64,000 bases of DNA from Crossaster papposus. Its lineage: Eukaryota; Echinodermata; Asteroidea; Velatida; Solasteridae. The DNA lies in contig JBAIAA010000665.1 of NCBI GenBank assembly GCA_037893245.1, forward strand, positions 310,001 through 374,000, given 5' to 3'. A program made the position numbers and the translations under genes. Under the pieces are notes generated by a model. The model was not told the origin of the DNA and made no database searches. It was given only the letters and a program-made list of their open reading frames with translations. Of this stretch, positions 33,783 to 44,559 are shown one piece after another; positions within the stretch are counted from its first letter, which is position 1; every line of letters starts with the position of its first letter.

Positions 33783-34192
33783 AATGCTGGACTTGCTCCG
33801 TATTGAGAGCCACACAGCGGCCAGATGTAAAAATGGCGGAAGGTCCAGAAAACATTCGGTTGCTATTGACGAATGAAGGCATAGCGCCACCAAGGGCAGC
33901 TTTGCCCGTGCACATCGAGCATGCGTCATGTTTTTTGGAAACCAAAGCTGCAGTTGGTGGCAATTTGCGATCTTGTGCACAACGATCCATCTTGCTAGTT
34001 ATTGGTACAGGATTAGCTAGACGGTCTGAAGATACAGAATCCCCAAGTCAGTAACTGCATGAAAACAAAAGCCCAAACCGCTGTTTTTGTACCCTGTCAT
34101 CATATCTATGTCCATAGCAACAGAATGTTTTTTACACGTGATTGCTGTGTGGCTCTCGATACGGAGGAAGTCTAGTATTTCAGTCATATTTC
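33783..34192. repeat. Foldback with about 90-bp imperfect arms
   Basis: Left arm 33783-33873 and right arm 34104-34192 are inverted copies. GCTGTGTGGCTCTC, ATACGGAG and ATAGCAAC followed by GAATGTTTT recur in opposite orientation. There is no clear target duplication. Open frames here on both strands follow from the repeat and show no domain. A small hairpin (CGTCACTTCGT / ACGAAGTGACG) lies nearby at 34309-34358. Confidence 0.55.
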
Positions 34193-34399
34193 GTAACCGT
34201 CACCACAAAGTAACACTAATGTCACGTGATACGGGCGACCCACTTCTCACGTTTTCACGAAGTAACGCAAAGCCTATATCTAATATACCCGGAGAGCGTC
34301 ACTTCGTAAAAACAAACAAATCAGATACGCCGTGTTCGAGTTTTCACGAAGTGACGCTATCCGTGTGTATTAGCTATAGAGGTGTACGAAATCTGCACG

Positions 34400-34957
34400 G
34401 AGGGAACTTCCCGCAACCAGAATGGAACGTGCCTAGACGCTGCCGAATGGGAAGATCACTGCAAAACAGGGGTAACATATAAAAACACAAAGAAAAGGTT
34501 CTAACTCATATTGTGAACCTCCCATTAAACTCCAGTTGGTTGTACCCGACTTAAAGGATCTAAGTGGGGTACTATAGCCCTTTTGCAGCACCCCTTTGAG
34601 TTCTTTGAAGTTTAATACAACTACTTGACTTTGAAACTGCAGCCACACTGTCCAACTGATTGAGACCATATAGCAGTCATCATGTGGTCGTTGATATAAT
34701 AACTCACTGTCAAAAAGCAGGCAGCCACATATACAAAAATGTAGTTCGGAAGGGCAGTAACTTCTCCAGTGGTTTCCCTCTGTGATTTAGGTCTTGGTTT
34801 TGGTTACAGTAGTTGATTGCATTATCTAATGAAAACCACAGGCAAGTGACATAAAAGGGTGCAAGGGAGTTTTAATGGAAGGTTCTTCTCATGTTAAATA
34901 TCATGTGACATGGTCTACATTTTATTGTTACGGGTTCTTTTGAAATTGTTTTGTCAC
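34400..34957. other. No gene recognised
   Basis: Intron-like sequence between exon F and the Harbinger element. No conserved frame, splice-bounded exon or repeat stood out. Confidence 0.5.
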
Positions 34958-35287
34958 TTAAGGCCCTGTCACAAGAAACCGAATCGCCAGAACGTTCGTA
35001 AACCTTATTGAAAAATTAATATTTTTCTAGTACGGTGGAGAACGGACATAAAATGCAATTCATCAACTTTCTCATACCGCCCCAGTACCGTATACAGCAT
35101 AAAATTTGATCCAGAATCTAGCAATTTTGTCCGAGCCGAGACAATACTGTTGACGAATTCACCGTTGCTAAACCTAACCATTACAAGACCGAACACACGA
35201 ATCAATACCGTTCTATAAACTGTTGCGCACCGCACATAACTTACCAACACCGACCGGCAACCGTCGGAAACGGGTGGCTAGCGAGTG

Positions 35288-35297
35288 TATAAATAAG
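35288..35297 (+). promoter_or_regulatory. TATA box of the transposon gene
   Basis: TATAAATAAG stands 76 bp before the ATG at 35374 and is the only such box in the element's 5' part. Transcription start near 35320 is inferred. Confidence 0.5.
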
Positions 35298-35373
35298 CGT
35301 CTCCGTTCAAATTAAAATCATTACAGTTCCGGATATCGACGAGAACGCTACTAAATCATTCTCCAGATTCAAG

Positions 35374-36278
35374 ATGGGCAAAAGAGGACGCGGTGCTGGT
35401 GACCGTGGTGCTGCTAGTCGTGGTCGTTGTGAATATCCTGCCCCTGAAGCTGTAGATTTAATAACAGCTGATGTCCACGATGTCCTCCCTCCCCGTGGTG
35501 GTCGTCGTGCTGCTCGTGGTCGTGGTAGGGGTGCTGTTGGCCATGATGATCCTGCCATTCACGGGGGGACTAGCAGCAGCAGCAGTTCTCCAGCAAGAGA
35601 AGAGGAGGTGCAGGCTGAAGCTGAGTTGGAGGTTGAGGATGAGGATGAGGATGAGGCTGAGCCAGCTGCTTCACAGTCCCAGAGCAAGAAGAGGAAGGCT
35701 AAAATCAGCTACCAGGTGAAGGCTAATGATGAGACGAAGCTGCTTGAGTGGGTCGAAGGCGAGGAGTTTTTGTGGAACCATCGCAAGTCCAATTATAAGA
35801 ATACCCAGATGAAAGCTGCCAGGTGGGAGGAGAAGGGACAGGAGTTGGGCTACACTGGAACTCATTTGAAGGGCTGGTGGTCGCAGATGAGGGATATGTG
35901 GACAAAAATTCACCAAACCAAGAGCGGACAAGCAGCCAAGCCCCTGTCTGATCGTGCCATCTACATCCAGCAGAGCATGCATTTCCTGTCCCGTGTCGTC
36001 CACCACCATGCCCAGTTTGTGCGACCAGTAAGTACAAACATTATCATTTTATCATGAACATACTTTTGCTAATGCATATTATGAAATATTATATTCCTAT
36101 AAATGTTATTTCAGTTGCTGTACATTAAAATATTATTAACTAGCTAAATAGTAATAAATGTGCATAAATGTAATTCTATTTTTATGTAATATTTCCCTAC
36201 TTGCAGATTCTTCCAGACCCAGACACTGTCCCTGACGTGTTGGAAGCAGCAGAGCTGCACGTATCCAATCTCTCGTGA
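35374..36278 (+). CDS. MADF/Myb-SANT-like DNA-binding protein of the Harbinger element
   Basis: Two exons: 35374-36027, then a phase-0 intron (GTAAGT at 36028, TTGCAG ending 36206), then 36207-36278 with stop TGA. The product is 241 residues. Residues 1-60 are Arg/Gly-rich. Residues 76-97 are strongly acidic. KKRKAK at 105-110 is a likely nuclear signal. Residues 121-185 form a MADF or trihelix-like domain with the spaced Trp residues typical of that fold (LLEWVEGEEFLW, AARWEEKGQELG, LKGWWSQMRDMW). Harbinger elements usually carry such a protein alongside the transposase to aid nuclear import and end binding (family knowledge). The second exon adds an acidic tail ending EAAELHVSNLS. The start was chosen as the first ATG after the TATA box. 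Confidence 0.78.
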
Positions 36279-36564
36279 TCCGGTACTGGTACGCTGATAT
36301 CAAAACTTGCCGTATCAGTAACGGCTTATAAACGGCAAAACAGATCCAATACCGAGCTGATAGCCTGCAAGTAACGACCCGTTAACGTGCCCCAGTTCGG
36401 TGGCAATTTTTGAACATGTTTAAAAAAAAAATTCAGCAATTTCGTGCTGTCCTTATAACCCCGAGACAGCCAGTGTCAATAACTTATCAGTAACGATAGA
36501 GAAACGACCACTTACCGATCATTCGGTTTCTTGTGACAGGGCCTTTAGGGCGGGTGTCCTGCAG

Positions 36565-36728
36565 AAGACTACATCAGCTACGACGTAACCCTCGCACTCT
36601 GCGTCTGCAAGGTGGATGACCTGCAGGAGATATGTGACCTGGAGTGTCGCCTTGCCCAGCGCAACCGCATCACTGTGGTGTGCGAGAAACCGCCGTACCT
36701 GTGCATTGAGTACCCCAGTGGAGACCAG
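36565..36728 (+). CDS. Exon G, conserved cysteine-containing segment
   Basis: The acceptor is GTGTCCTGCAG and the donor is GTAGGG. Entry is phase 1 and exit phase 0, 164 bp and fully open. The peptide reads DYISYDVTLALCVCKVDDLQ, then EICDLECRLAQRNRITVVCE and KPPYLCIEYPSGDQ. The six cysteines and regular codon use mark a real exon. It does not look like a GCC repeat and may be the segment that follows the repeat region of the same protein. I do not recognise a named domain. Its 3' splice site is only 20 bp from the Harbinger insertion. Confidence 0.72.
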
Positions 36729-36995
36729 GTAGGGCCGGTGTACTTTAAATAGACACTTGGGATGCCATAACAGTATTTATTAATTATCTTCGCCAGGAGG
36801 TTTTTTTTTGCAGGGTGGGTAGATAGCTTTATGTGATGATTCTTTAAGTTGTTTAATTGCTCTGGATCCATATCAGGAATCTGGATTGCTTTGAATGATT
36901 TTTGTTAACGTTAAGATAGGGTGACATACGAAGCGTGTTAAGTGACAGCGCCACGCCATTTCTTGGTTGGTGCAGAGGTCTGGGGTGCGTTCCAC

Positions 36996-37595
36996 TAGAG
37001 TTCGTGTGTTTTAGACCAAAAATTACCGTTGTACGCAAGACTAACCAATCAGCACATGCGAGTGTTCGTGAGGTCAGCAGTGATTGCGTTCCATCCAATG
37101 AACTATTGGGACTGTACCGTAGCTTATTGTTATTCATAATAAGGTCTGGCATACGATCTACATGATTATTATAATCATTAGTATACCCCCCGGTTGCATG
37201 ACTGACACGCCAGATATGTACATGTACAATAGCGAGAATTGTAATGGTATTTTCAACATGCAGGTTGTCGAGATCAAACCATTTAAATGCAGGGAACACG
37301 AACGATATTTTCAGACAATTTACAATATATTTCTGCATATTAAACAATATATTTTCCGTGTTATGTTTAACAATAGAAGCGGGCCGGGCGTGTATATACT
37401 AATAATTAGAATAATCATGTATATCGTATGTCAGGCCTCATTACGAATAACAACAAGCCAAGGTACAGTGCCGACAGTTCATTGGATGGAACGCAAGCAC
37501 CGCTGACCTCATGAACACTCGCAAGTGCTGATTGGCTAGGCTTGCGTACAACGGTTATTGACGGTCTAAAACGCAAGAACTCTACTCGCACACGC
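36996..37595. mobile_element. Foldback/MITE with about 190-bp arms
   Basis: Left arm 36996-37185 and right arm 37410-37595 are inverted copies of about 80-85% identity by eye. Shared blocks include GTTGTACGCAAG, CCAATCAGCAC, GCGTTCCATCCAATGAAC and CATACGAT. The loop of about 220 bp has no gene. No target duplication was found. Confidence 0.7.
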
Positions 37596-37614
37596 GAGAT
37601 TTTACTTGACGCGC

Positions 37615-37764
37615 TTCGGCCCTTTGTTCTCAATGTTTCCTTATATGGTCTTCACAGCCTCAGATCTGGAGGTGCCACAGCTGCATGTAATGCAAATGTC
37701 CCTCCTTTCCTCATCTCCAAACATGGAAGACTGAAGCGGCCCGAAACGTCTATCCAAGCCTCAA
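37615..37764 (+). pseudogene. Tyrosine-recombinase fragment (DIRS/Crypton-like)
   Basis: The frame reads YGLHSLRSGGATAA and then FLISKHGR. This matches the C-terminal catalytic region of phage-integrase-type recombinases (HxxR box followed by the second His). The N-terminal core, the first Arg and the nucleophilic Tyr are absent. It starts at the right edge of the preceding foldback and ends in an unrelated Phe/Leu stretch, so it is a fragment. Confidence 0.6.
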
Positions 37765-37809
37765 ATTTAAAATTTTTCTTCACTTACCTACCACTTACCC
37801 ACCTCTGAT

Positions 37810-40060
37810 TTTCCACTTACCCACTTTCAAGAATGACTTACCCAAAACCGGCTTATCAAATAAAGCATGATTAATCTTCTGCAAAAGTAATATTTGAGAT
37901 CTTGATTCTTGCCATTGGAATCACAGATATAAGTTTACCCTATTGGTAAAAAAACAAACTTTTAAAGTTTTTTTATTTTGTATTAAAACACACACAGGAC
38001 AATCAGATTTGGCAAGATAATTTTCCAGTTGTAATTAGAAAATGGTTTGATGTACAACCACAATAACATTTGTTCACTTTCGTCCGCAGGATGGCAGATG
38101 AACCAAGGAAATTGCATGATCAACACTATATCGTCTGAAATTTGTTGTTGCTTTGCAGGTTTTAAACAGTTGTTTTTTTAAATTTGAAAAAAATTGAAAA
38201 ACTGAAAACACAATTATGTTTAAAACCAATCCTTTGGTACAAATCTGTCGCTTAGAACTTCTTAATTTCAAAAATGCCAATAATAAAAAACAAATGGCTC
38301 AAGCATTTTGTTGAAACTGCAAACTTGTACTTTTTGCCTCATTTTGCTTTAACAGGTTTCACATTTTAAATGAGCGGGATTTCTTTAGAGTAACCAACAA
38401 AACGCACCTAAACAAATTAAAAAATAATATTAAAAAAAAAAATCCGGCCCATCCCCTCCAAAAAGTGTAAAACAAATTTTAAGATTTTGCAAATTAAACT
38501 CCAAAAACTACCCCCAAAGAAAACAAAATCTACAAAATAAAACAGCATGAACTAAAACCATTTTTCCTCTCTGATTTGCATGTGGAAACTCCAGTATAAA
38601 CGTTATATACTGCAGTGTAATTCACCAATTCATTCACGGCGACACGAACGTTCATCGATAAAAAAAAATCACTTTACTCTGCAAAAAAATGGTCTTTTAA
38701 AACAAGATCTCATCCGATATCATTTTACCTACAAGGACCAATGCCTGCTAAAACAATGGGCTTCTTATACAGACAAAGACAAACACTGAAACATCACTTA
38801 ACACCCACTAAAGATAGATTTGGCAATGGCAGACAGTCAATTTTCAAGTACGTCGTCAACATCGTTCATCTGCACAGCTACAGTATTATTTGACATATAG
38901 TTCGTGACAAAATGCCACTGTAATGATTCTGAAGCAAGGTCGAGTGCAACTAGCAGTACGATCTACACGTACATATTCGCTCCACGGACTGTTTTATAAA
39001 TAAACTGGCACCCCAGCTGTGCAGACATTATGACTAGCACTATTTCAGTCTGGGTATCGGACCATACTTATGTGCTTGCTGTGCCCGCGATGCACTTCGA
39101 CACAAGCAGTGCATTTAAATTGGGACAGGGCGAACAACGAAATAGCTAAGTTGCCTTAGTAAAAATAGAAAACGTTCACACAATTCACTTCTTTGATTAT
39201 AAATCATTTCTTTATCATATTTCATCATGATAATCATACTTAAAAATCACTTACCGCCGGTAAGTGTTAATTTCGAGGCTTGCGTCTATCTTAAGTTAGA
39301 CCCCGCCTCAACCATGCTAACATCCCAATCACTTGGAATCGCATATTTAAATCACCGTGAAATGATAATTGTCGTTGCTCATTGGTATTAATCAATAATA
39401 TTTATATGCAGAGAGAATTTGTGTTATGAAGAAGATGGATAATATATGGTATACAAAGATAATTGACGTAATAAAAAAGAGCAAAAATCAAGATTATATC
39501 TGTCAGGTTTAATTTTTTAGGAATTTTCAAAGGAAAAGTAACTTCCGGTCAACTTCTTCCTAGCATGAAGCTGATTAAATACGCCACAGATTTTAACCAT
39601 TTTTCAACCTTCCGCTAGAGGGCGCCGATAATTTCTTTTGAAAAGTTTATTCTAGCCAGACACTAACATCGTTGAAAGTAAGTTCATATAATTTTTCACT
39701 TTCAAATTATACGGCACTTCCGGTTGGAACACGTGATTTCACGCGATAAAATGAAGATCCTGGATTATTCTATCTGTTGCCACAAAAATCAAGTTTTGGT
39801 CTTTTGTGGTTAATTTATTTTCAAAGATTAAATCAATTGCATCTTTACAATGACGTTATGTCTGCTAGGCACGAGCTTACTATAGGGTCTTCACTTGGGT
39901 TAAGTTTTATGGAAATACGACTTTGTTCTCTGGTAAAAGTACTTGTGCAAAGTCTATGGAGTTTAGGTTACTAAAAGAGAAAGAAAGAAAAAAATCATAA
40001 CAAAAACAAAGGCTTTTTCACAAAAAAGCCCCCCCCCCCCCCAAAAGAATAAAACAAATT
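37810..40060. other. AT-rich intergenic or intronic DNA
   Basis: No supported gene. It contains poly-A and poly-T tracts and short frames without conserved content. A C15 run flanked by GGCTTTTTCAC/AAAAAGCC sits at 40010-40042. Confidence 0.5.
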
Positions 40061-40066
40061 TAACAA

Positions 40067-40095
40067 AAGCTGTTTCGGTGAAAAACGAAACAGCT
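40067..40095. other. Perfect 10-bp hairpin
   Basis: AGCTGTTTCG, an 8-base loop, then CGAAACAGCT. It stands next to the left arm of the following foldback. Confidence 0.6.
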
Positions 40096-40149
40096 AATAA
40101 ACATTTCAGGCTTTGTGTTCATTTGATTTGTATACATTTTCAGAAAGCA

Positions 40150-40575
40150 GTGTCCAGATATCATCAAGTAGTCAGTATTGGTGAGCTTCAAATTTTCCAA
40201 GTTGCTTACTGGCACAGTTATCATATGAACACTGATAACATTGTAATATAGCAAACAAAAACTGGGGAAAATGTAGTTAAAGGATTGCCTGACATGAGAG
40301 ACTTAAACAAGTTCAAGAAAATCTCAAATACATTTTAACGTAGATATGATTACTGTAAGTAGCAACAAAAATCTTAAATTTGGGGGGTTTCCTGGAACTT
40401 GTACAAGTCTCTCACCTTAGGAAACCCTTCATCTATCTTTTACCCCAATTTATGGACACTCCTATGTTTTGTTTGCTAGGCTAAATATCACAATGTTAAT
40501 ATTGTTCATATGATTTTCCATAAGGTTTTAATATAAAGCTCACCAATACTGACTAATTGATGATATCTGGAGAGA
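40150..40575. mobile_element. Foldback/MITE with about 175-bp arms
   Basis: Arms at 40150-40325 and 40385-40575 are inverted copies. Outer ends CCAGATATCATCAA and GTCAGTATTGGTGAGCTT pair nearly perfectly. Inner parts (AACATTGT, AGCAAACAAAA, GAGAGACTT, CAAGTTC) pair less well. No coding capacity. Confidence 0.65.
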
Positions 40576-41176
40576 GTGTAATGTGCGCACATTTATGGGT
40601 TCACAAAGTTGTCATTTTGGATGTTCACATAATTATTCAGTCACTTATATGCTTTAGAAAAAGCTATTGAAGTAAGGAGAATCACCAAAATAAACTTTTC
40701 AAAAAATAATAATAAATCCAAATATAGGAATAAATATATTACGCGGCATTAACAATTTATGCAAATTATTCATATTTCTACCACTTAGATTTTTAGTATG
40801 TCATTCTAGGGACCTCATAGAAGTGCACTGTGGTAAAAAATATTCGATTGCAATTTGTGTAAGGTCAAAACTTATTTTTCCTGGAGTTTATGGAATTATT
40901 ATTATTTATTCGACCCAACAACATAGACAAACATTCTCCAAAAAAACCAAATTTACAGGTATACAACAAATGTAATAATAAAAACCCGAAGACAGGATGG
41001 GAGCCATATAAATATACAAAATAAAACAAATTATGTGGGGCCAGGGAAAGCAAAAGTAAAATTAACTACTGTTACCCGCAGGTATGCTATCTCACACATA
41101 TAGCAAAAACACACAACAAAAACAATACTAATTGGCCCCCATTGATAAACTAATGATGGCATTAACCGGATAAAAC

Positions 41177-41413
41177 TTAGTTTTCAGGAAAGAATGAGTG
41201 CTTCAGATCTCTTAGAAAATGAGAGGAAGAGTTGATGACAGCAGAATCTTTAATATGGGGGGGAAGAGCATTACAAAGTCTAGGAAATCTACGGGTAGGG
41301 GAGTAAAAGAGAGCTTGAGTATGGGCGGGGAGATGTCGAAATGTGAGAGAATCGGGATGTCTTCGATTAATGGCCGTGTTATCCGTGACAGATTCAGATT
41401 CACAGTAACCCAA
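41177..41413 (-). pseudogene. C-terminal tail of a non-LTR reverse transcriptase
   Basis: The minus-strand frame ends with PTRRFPRLCNALPPHIKDSA and a following SSSHFLRDLKHSFF. This is the typical last segment of CR1/L2/Jockey-type ORF2 proteins (compare FPRLWDTLPAEV at the end of the element at 52163-54058). The rest of the element is missing, which fits a 5'-truncated insertion. Confidence 0.6.
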
Positions 41414-41440
41414 AAAGAGTTGTGGATTGTCAAAACTTAC

Positions 41441-41587
41441 GTTGTCTTGCCCTGGGCGGGCAGCATGCCTCTAAGTTCTCGCAACCTGGAAGCCACAAAA
41501 TCCTGGACAGAATTAGCGCCCCCACGACTCTGTAAAAACTCCTGCAGACGAGAACCGTCACTCTTGCTCTGCGCGCTCTTTGATGGT
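41441..41587 (-). CDS. Minus-strand gene, exon M6
   Basis: The acceptor is CCTTCTTTTTAG and the donor is GTAAGT, phase 2 on both sides, 147 bp, open. The peptide includes PSKSAQSKSDGSRLQEFLQ and FVASRLRELRGMLPAQGK. The amphipathic helical pattern fits the coiled-coil protein of exons M1-M5. Phase does not match M5 directly, so one exon between them is either unrecognised or lost. Confidence 0.55.
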
Positions 41588-41735
41588 CTAAAAAGAAGGG
41601 ATTTTATACTTTTCTTTCAAAGTTCACATTATGCCACAATTCCATGGCACTGCTTATATAATTAGGCACATGATTATGAACCTTGGCCTGATTCAAAGAG
41701 GTCATACGTCGTAAGCACAGCAAATTAGCATGCTT

Positions 41736-41850
41736 AACCAGTTCATGCCGGGATTATTTTGACCCGGCCCAGGATTGTTTTTCACGAACCTCAATTCGAG
41801 ACGGGTTTAGGCCGGCGTCTGTGGGTAGCACACCTGATATTCGACCGGCC
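41736..41850 (+). mobile_element. Diverged end of the TTAA MITE family
   Basis: TTAACCAGTTCATGCCGGGATTATTTT matches the right terminal repeat of the array's MITE outside the array. The far end was not found. Confidence 0.5.
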
Positions 41851-42106
41851 ACAGGAAAGTTAGCCCAATTCTCTGTTATAGTTTCTGAAACCAATAAGCA
41901 GTGCCATGAAATTGGACCCAGTTAATAAACACAATCATCACTCAATCAATACATTCAATGTGTTATTAGTTTCTTAGATTTCAGGTTCCCCCATCGTTTA
42001 ACACAAGACATGGTATAAATCAAAGAGCAAAGTACATGTAGTAACAGGAACAATTACTATGGATAGACACAAATTCTAATCACGTTTTTTGGTTTTGGTT
42101 CCATAC

Positions 42107-42301
42107 CTCTTCATTAAAGTCTTTCTGAACTGGCTCCTTGACGTTAACCAACTCCCCAACAACGCTAGTCTTGTCGGTGTCTGTCTTACTGTACTTAAAA
42201 GCGTGCTCCAGGGCCGTCTTACCACTAGAGGGCGCCGCCTCTGTCAGCTGCGTGGTGCGGGAACGGGTGAAGAACATGTCCTGACAAATGACCTTCATGG
42301 A
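42107..42301 (-). CDS. Minus-strand gene, exon M5
   Basis: The acceptor is GATTTGTCAG and the donor is GTATGG, phase 0-0, 195 bp (65 codons). The peptide begins SMKVICQDMFFTRSRTTQL and ends VKEPVQKDFNEE. It follows exon M4 in phase (FLREFYK joined to SMKVICQ). Function unknown. Confidence 0.7.
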
Positions 42302-42399
42302 CTGACAAATCAAAAAGAAGCATTGATGCCAATTAAAAGTCTACCTGAGGAACCAAAGGCAAGAATCATGGCAGAGTCTATAAAACTTCACACACATCT

Positions 42400-42630
42400 T
42401 CAAACATGTCCATTATATGTTTAGACAAGACTATCGCATGCCATTATGATGCCCCACAAGTCCCCACAACTCTCAAAAAGTCCATCATGTATTCATCACA
42501 AGTCCCCACAAGCCTATCGCACGTTCTCATTCATGTCATAATGCCCTACAAGTCTTCACAAGTACCCACGAGTAGTCAAGTACCCAAACAAATCATCACA
42601 ATTTCTAACATGTCCTCATAATACCCCACA
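42400..42630. repeat. Degenerate low-complexity repeat
   Basis: CACAAGTCCCCACAA-like words recur irregularly, in the intron between exons M4 and M5. No gene seen from here to 43010. Confidence 0.5.
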
Positions 42631-43014
42631 AGACCTTGATTCAGAAAAGCCTTTTCAACCATGTGATCTACACAATGGGCATGATTTAGCCCACTCGTTA
42701 TACGATAGCACTGCCCGACTAGCCAGTCAGTCAATAAGTTAGTCAGCCACTGAGCACACATTGGGTTAGTCATTTCATGAAGCTGCTAAGCCCAACAATT
42801 TGCATGAACATTCTTTGTCAAAAACAGGGTTACAGACAACAAAATTGGGTGATGTATATTGTTTGGGACATTCAGCTGGTTTTTACTTAGCATGAAAAGC
42901 ACATGGAGTTTTAGCTAGTATAGTAGTAACCTGTCTTTAACGAGCAAGACTTTTTTGTGCTTTAGCAGCTCATTAACATTGACCCCAGAACCAGCACAAC
43001 TCGTCTCATTGTAC

Positions 43015-43375
43015 CTTGTAGAACTCCCTCAGAAACAGCGGGTTGGTGTCGTCCTGGAGATCTCCAATCTTGATGTGTGCCAGGCAGTGCATGATCAGCA
43101 TGACAAACTCCCCGACCGACTCCAGGCGCTCCCGCCGAACAAAGAGAATGTTGGCGGCACGCTGGTAGAAGAAGGAGCGCCGGTACATGTTGCGATGGTA
43201 GTCGTTCTGGGGCAGGTGGGAGGCCAGGAGGAGGGTGACGTTGGGGGTGCGGTTGGTCCTCTGCAAGAGGCGTACGAAAAGACACCGAAGCGATAGACCA
43301 CAAACCGGCTCGGCGTGATGCTGTTGATGTCATTGGTGAGAAGCCACTGGGCATCCTTGATATCGATGAAGGCAT
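43015..43375 (-). pseudogene. Minus-strand gene, exon M4, with one-base frameshift
   Basis: The acceptor is AGCCGTTTCAG and the donor is GTACAA, entering in phase 1 and leaving in phase 0. The peptide runs DAFIDIKDAQWLLTNDINS, RFVVYRFGVF, then (new frame) VRLLQRTNRTPNVTLLLASH, RNMYRRSFFYQRAANILF, LESVGEFVMLIMHCLAHIKI and LFLREFYK. The frame breaks in a TTTT run at about 43280, and a fifth T would restore 362 bp. Sequence is otherwise well kept, so this may be a homopolymer error in a live gene. Helical, cysteine-poor, likely intracellular (inference). Confidence 0.68.
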
Positions 43376-43624
43376 CTGAAACGGCTCCTGGTGATTAAAC
43401 AACAGTTTTTAAAGGATTAGGATTATGTCTCTTAAGTCTATCAAAAAAATGATATTTGTGAGGTACCACCATATTGCAGACCTTCACCTCCCTACTTTTA
43501 CCCTACTTGACTTCCCCAGTCTCCGGACGATGGGCAGAGCATACTATCTGAAATGTTGAGTTTCCTCTGGTTCCTTCTAAAACCACGAATCTCACTAATT
43601 ACCATGGTGTTACTGCAAACTACT

Positions 43625-43925
43625 GGGAGTAGGGCTTTAAAACAAACAGTTATAGGACAAAGTAGGCCCTTCGCAGAACAAAATAAAAATGAAAGTAGGA
43701 CTTTAAAACAAACAAACATCTAAGTAGGCCCTTTGCAGAACAAAATCAGGATGAAAGTAGGGACTTAAACAAACCAAACATAGAACAAAGTAGACCCTTC
43801 GCAGAACAAAATCAGGATGAAAGTAGGGCTTTAAAACAAACAGATATAGAACAAAATCAGGATGAAATTCGGACTTTGAAATAAAAAACATAGGACAAAA
43901 TCAGGATGAAATTCGGACTTTTGCG
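43625..43925 (-). repeat. Tandem repeat, period about 66 bp
   Basis: About four diverged copies containing TTTAAAACAAACA, ACAAAGTAGGCCC and CAGAACAAAATCAGGATGAA. Intronic to the minus-strand gene. The open frames through it are by-products. Confidence 0.75.
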
Positions 43926-44559
43926 GACTTTACATGTAGGAGTGGTTTTCGCCCATGTTTACAGCATCATAAGTCTCAGTTGGTATGTTAACACTTGTGC
44001 TCCATCCTCAACTAAGCTTTGGGAAGTACAGTTGCATTACTCGTACGCCTAAAGCCCTTATTGTACTATATGACAATGTGTACCACTGTTACAATAATAA
44101 GATATACAAAAATTGGAGTTGTGGGATGAAAAAGTTTGAATTTAAACAAGAAAAAAGTAGAAAAAGTAGCCGCAAGTGTAAACAAAAAACTTGAGTGAGT
44201 CAAAAATAACTTTTAGGCAAATTTACACATAGGTAGAGAAATAAATAGATTAGACAATGCTTTTTGTTAAAACACATTTTAGAATTTCTTAATTTAGGTG
44301 AGCCTGCCCTTTTTTGTGCGCTATGCGTTCTAACACTGTTGTGTAGGGAGTGCGAGTGTCTATAGTCTTGGCCCAAGACTGTATTTGGAATTTATTTGTG
44401 GACGTACATTTTGTCCCACCAGCACGCAATGCATATCGCGTGCTTGCCAAACATAATTAACAAAAATCAGTACATCGGCATAGTAATATACACAACCTTG
44501 GATAGCTGTGTTTTGCAGGCAGTATATTCAATCGCAAGTAATTTTAAATATGCACAGTA

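Larger units (their letters stand above)
34961..36544 (+). mobile_element. PIF/Harbinger-type DNA transposon, 1584 bp
   Basis: A 24-bp terminal inverted repeat beginning AGGCCCTGTCACAAG is perfect at both ends (34961-34984 and 36521-36544). The flanking TTA duplications are at 34958-34960 and 36545-36547, as expected for PIF/Harbinger (TWA target). It encodes a MADF/Myb-like protein but no DDE transposase, so it would depend on a transposase from elsewhere. Perfect ends suggest recent insertion. It lies in the intron before exon G, 20 bp from its 3' splice site. Confidence 0.88.

Noticed and set aside
37162-37506. 114-residue plus-strand frame
   Set aside because: It lies in the loop and arm of a foldback element and shows no domain.
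42962-43402. 146-residue minus-strand frame MFNHQEPFQMPS
   Set aside because: It is the shadow of exon M4 in the wrong frame after the TTTT run. The in-frame reading has matched splice phases.
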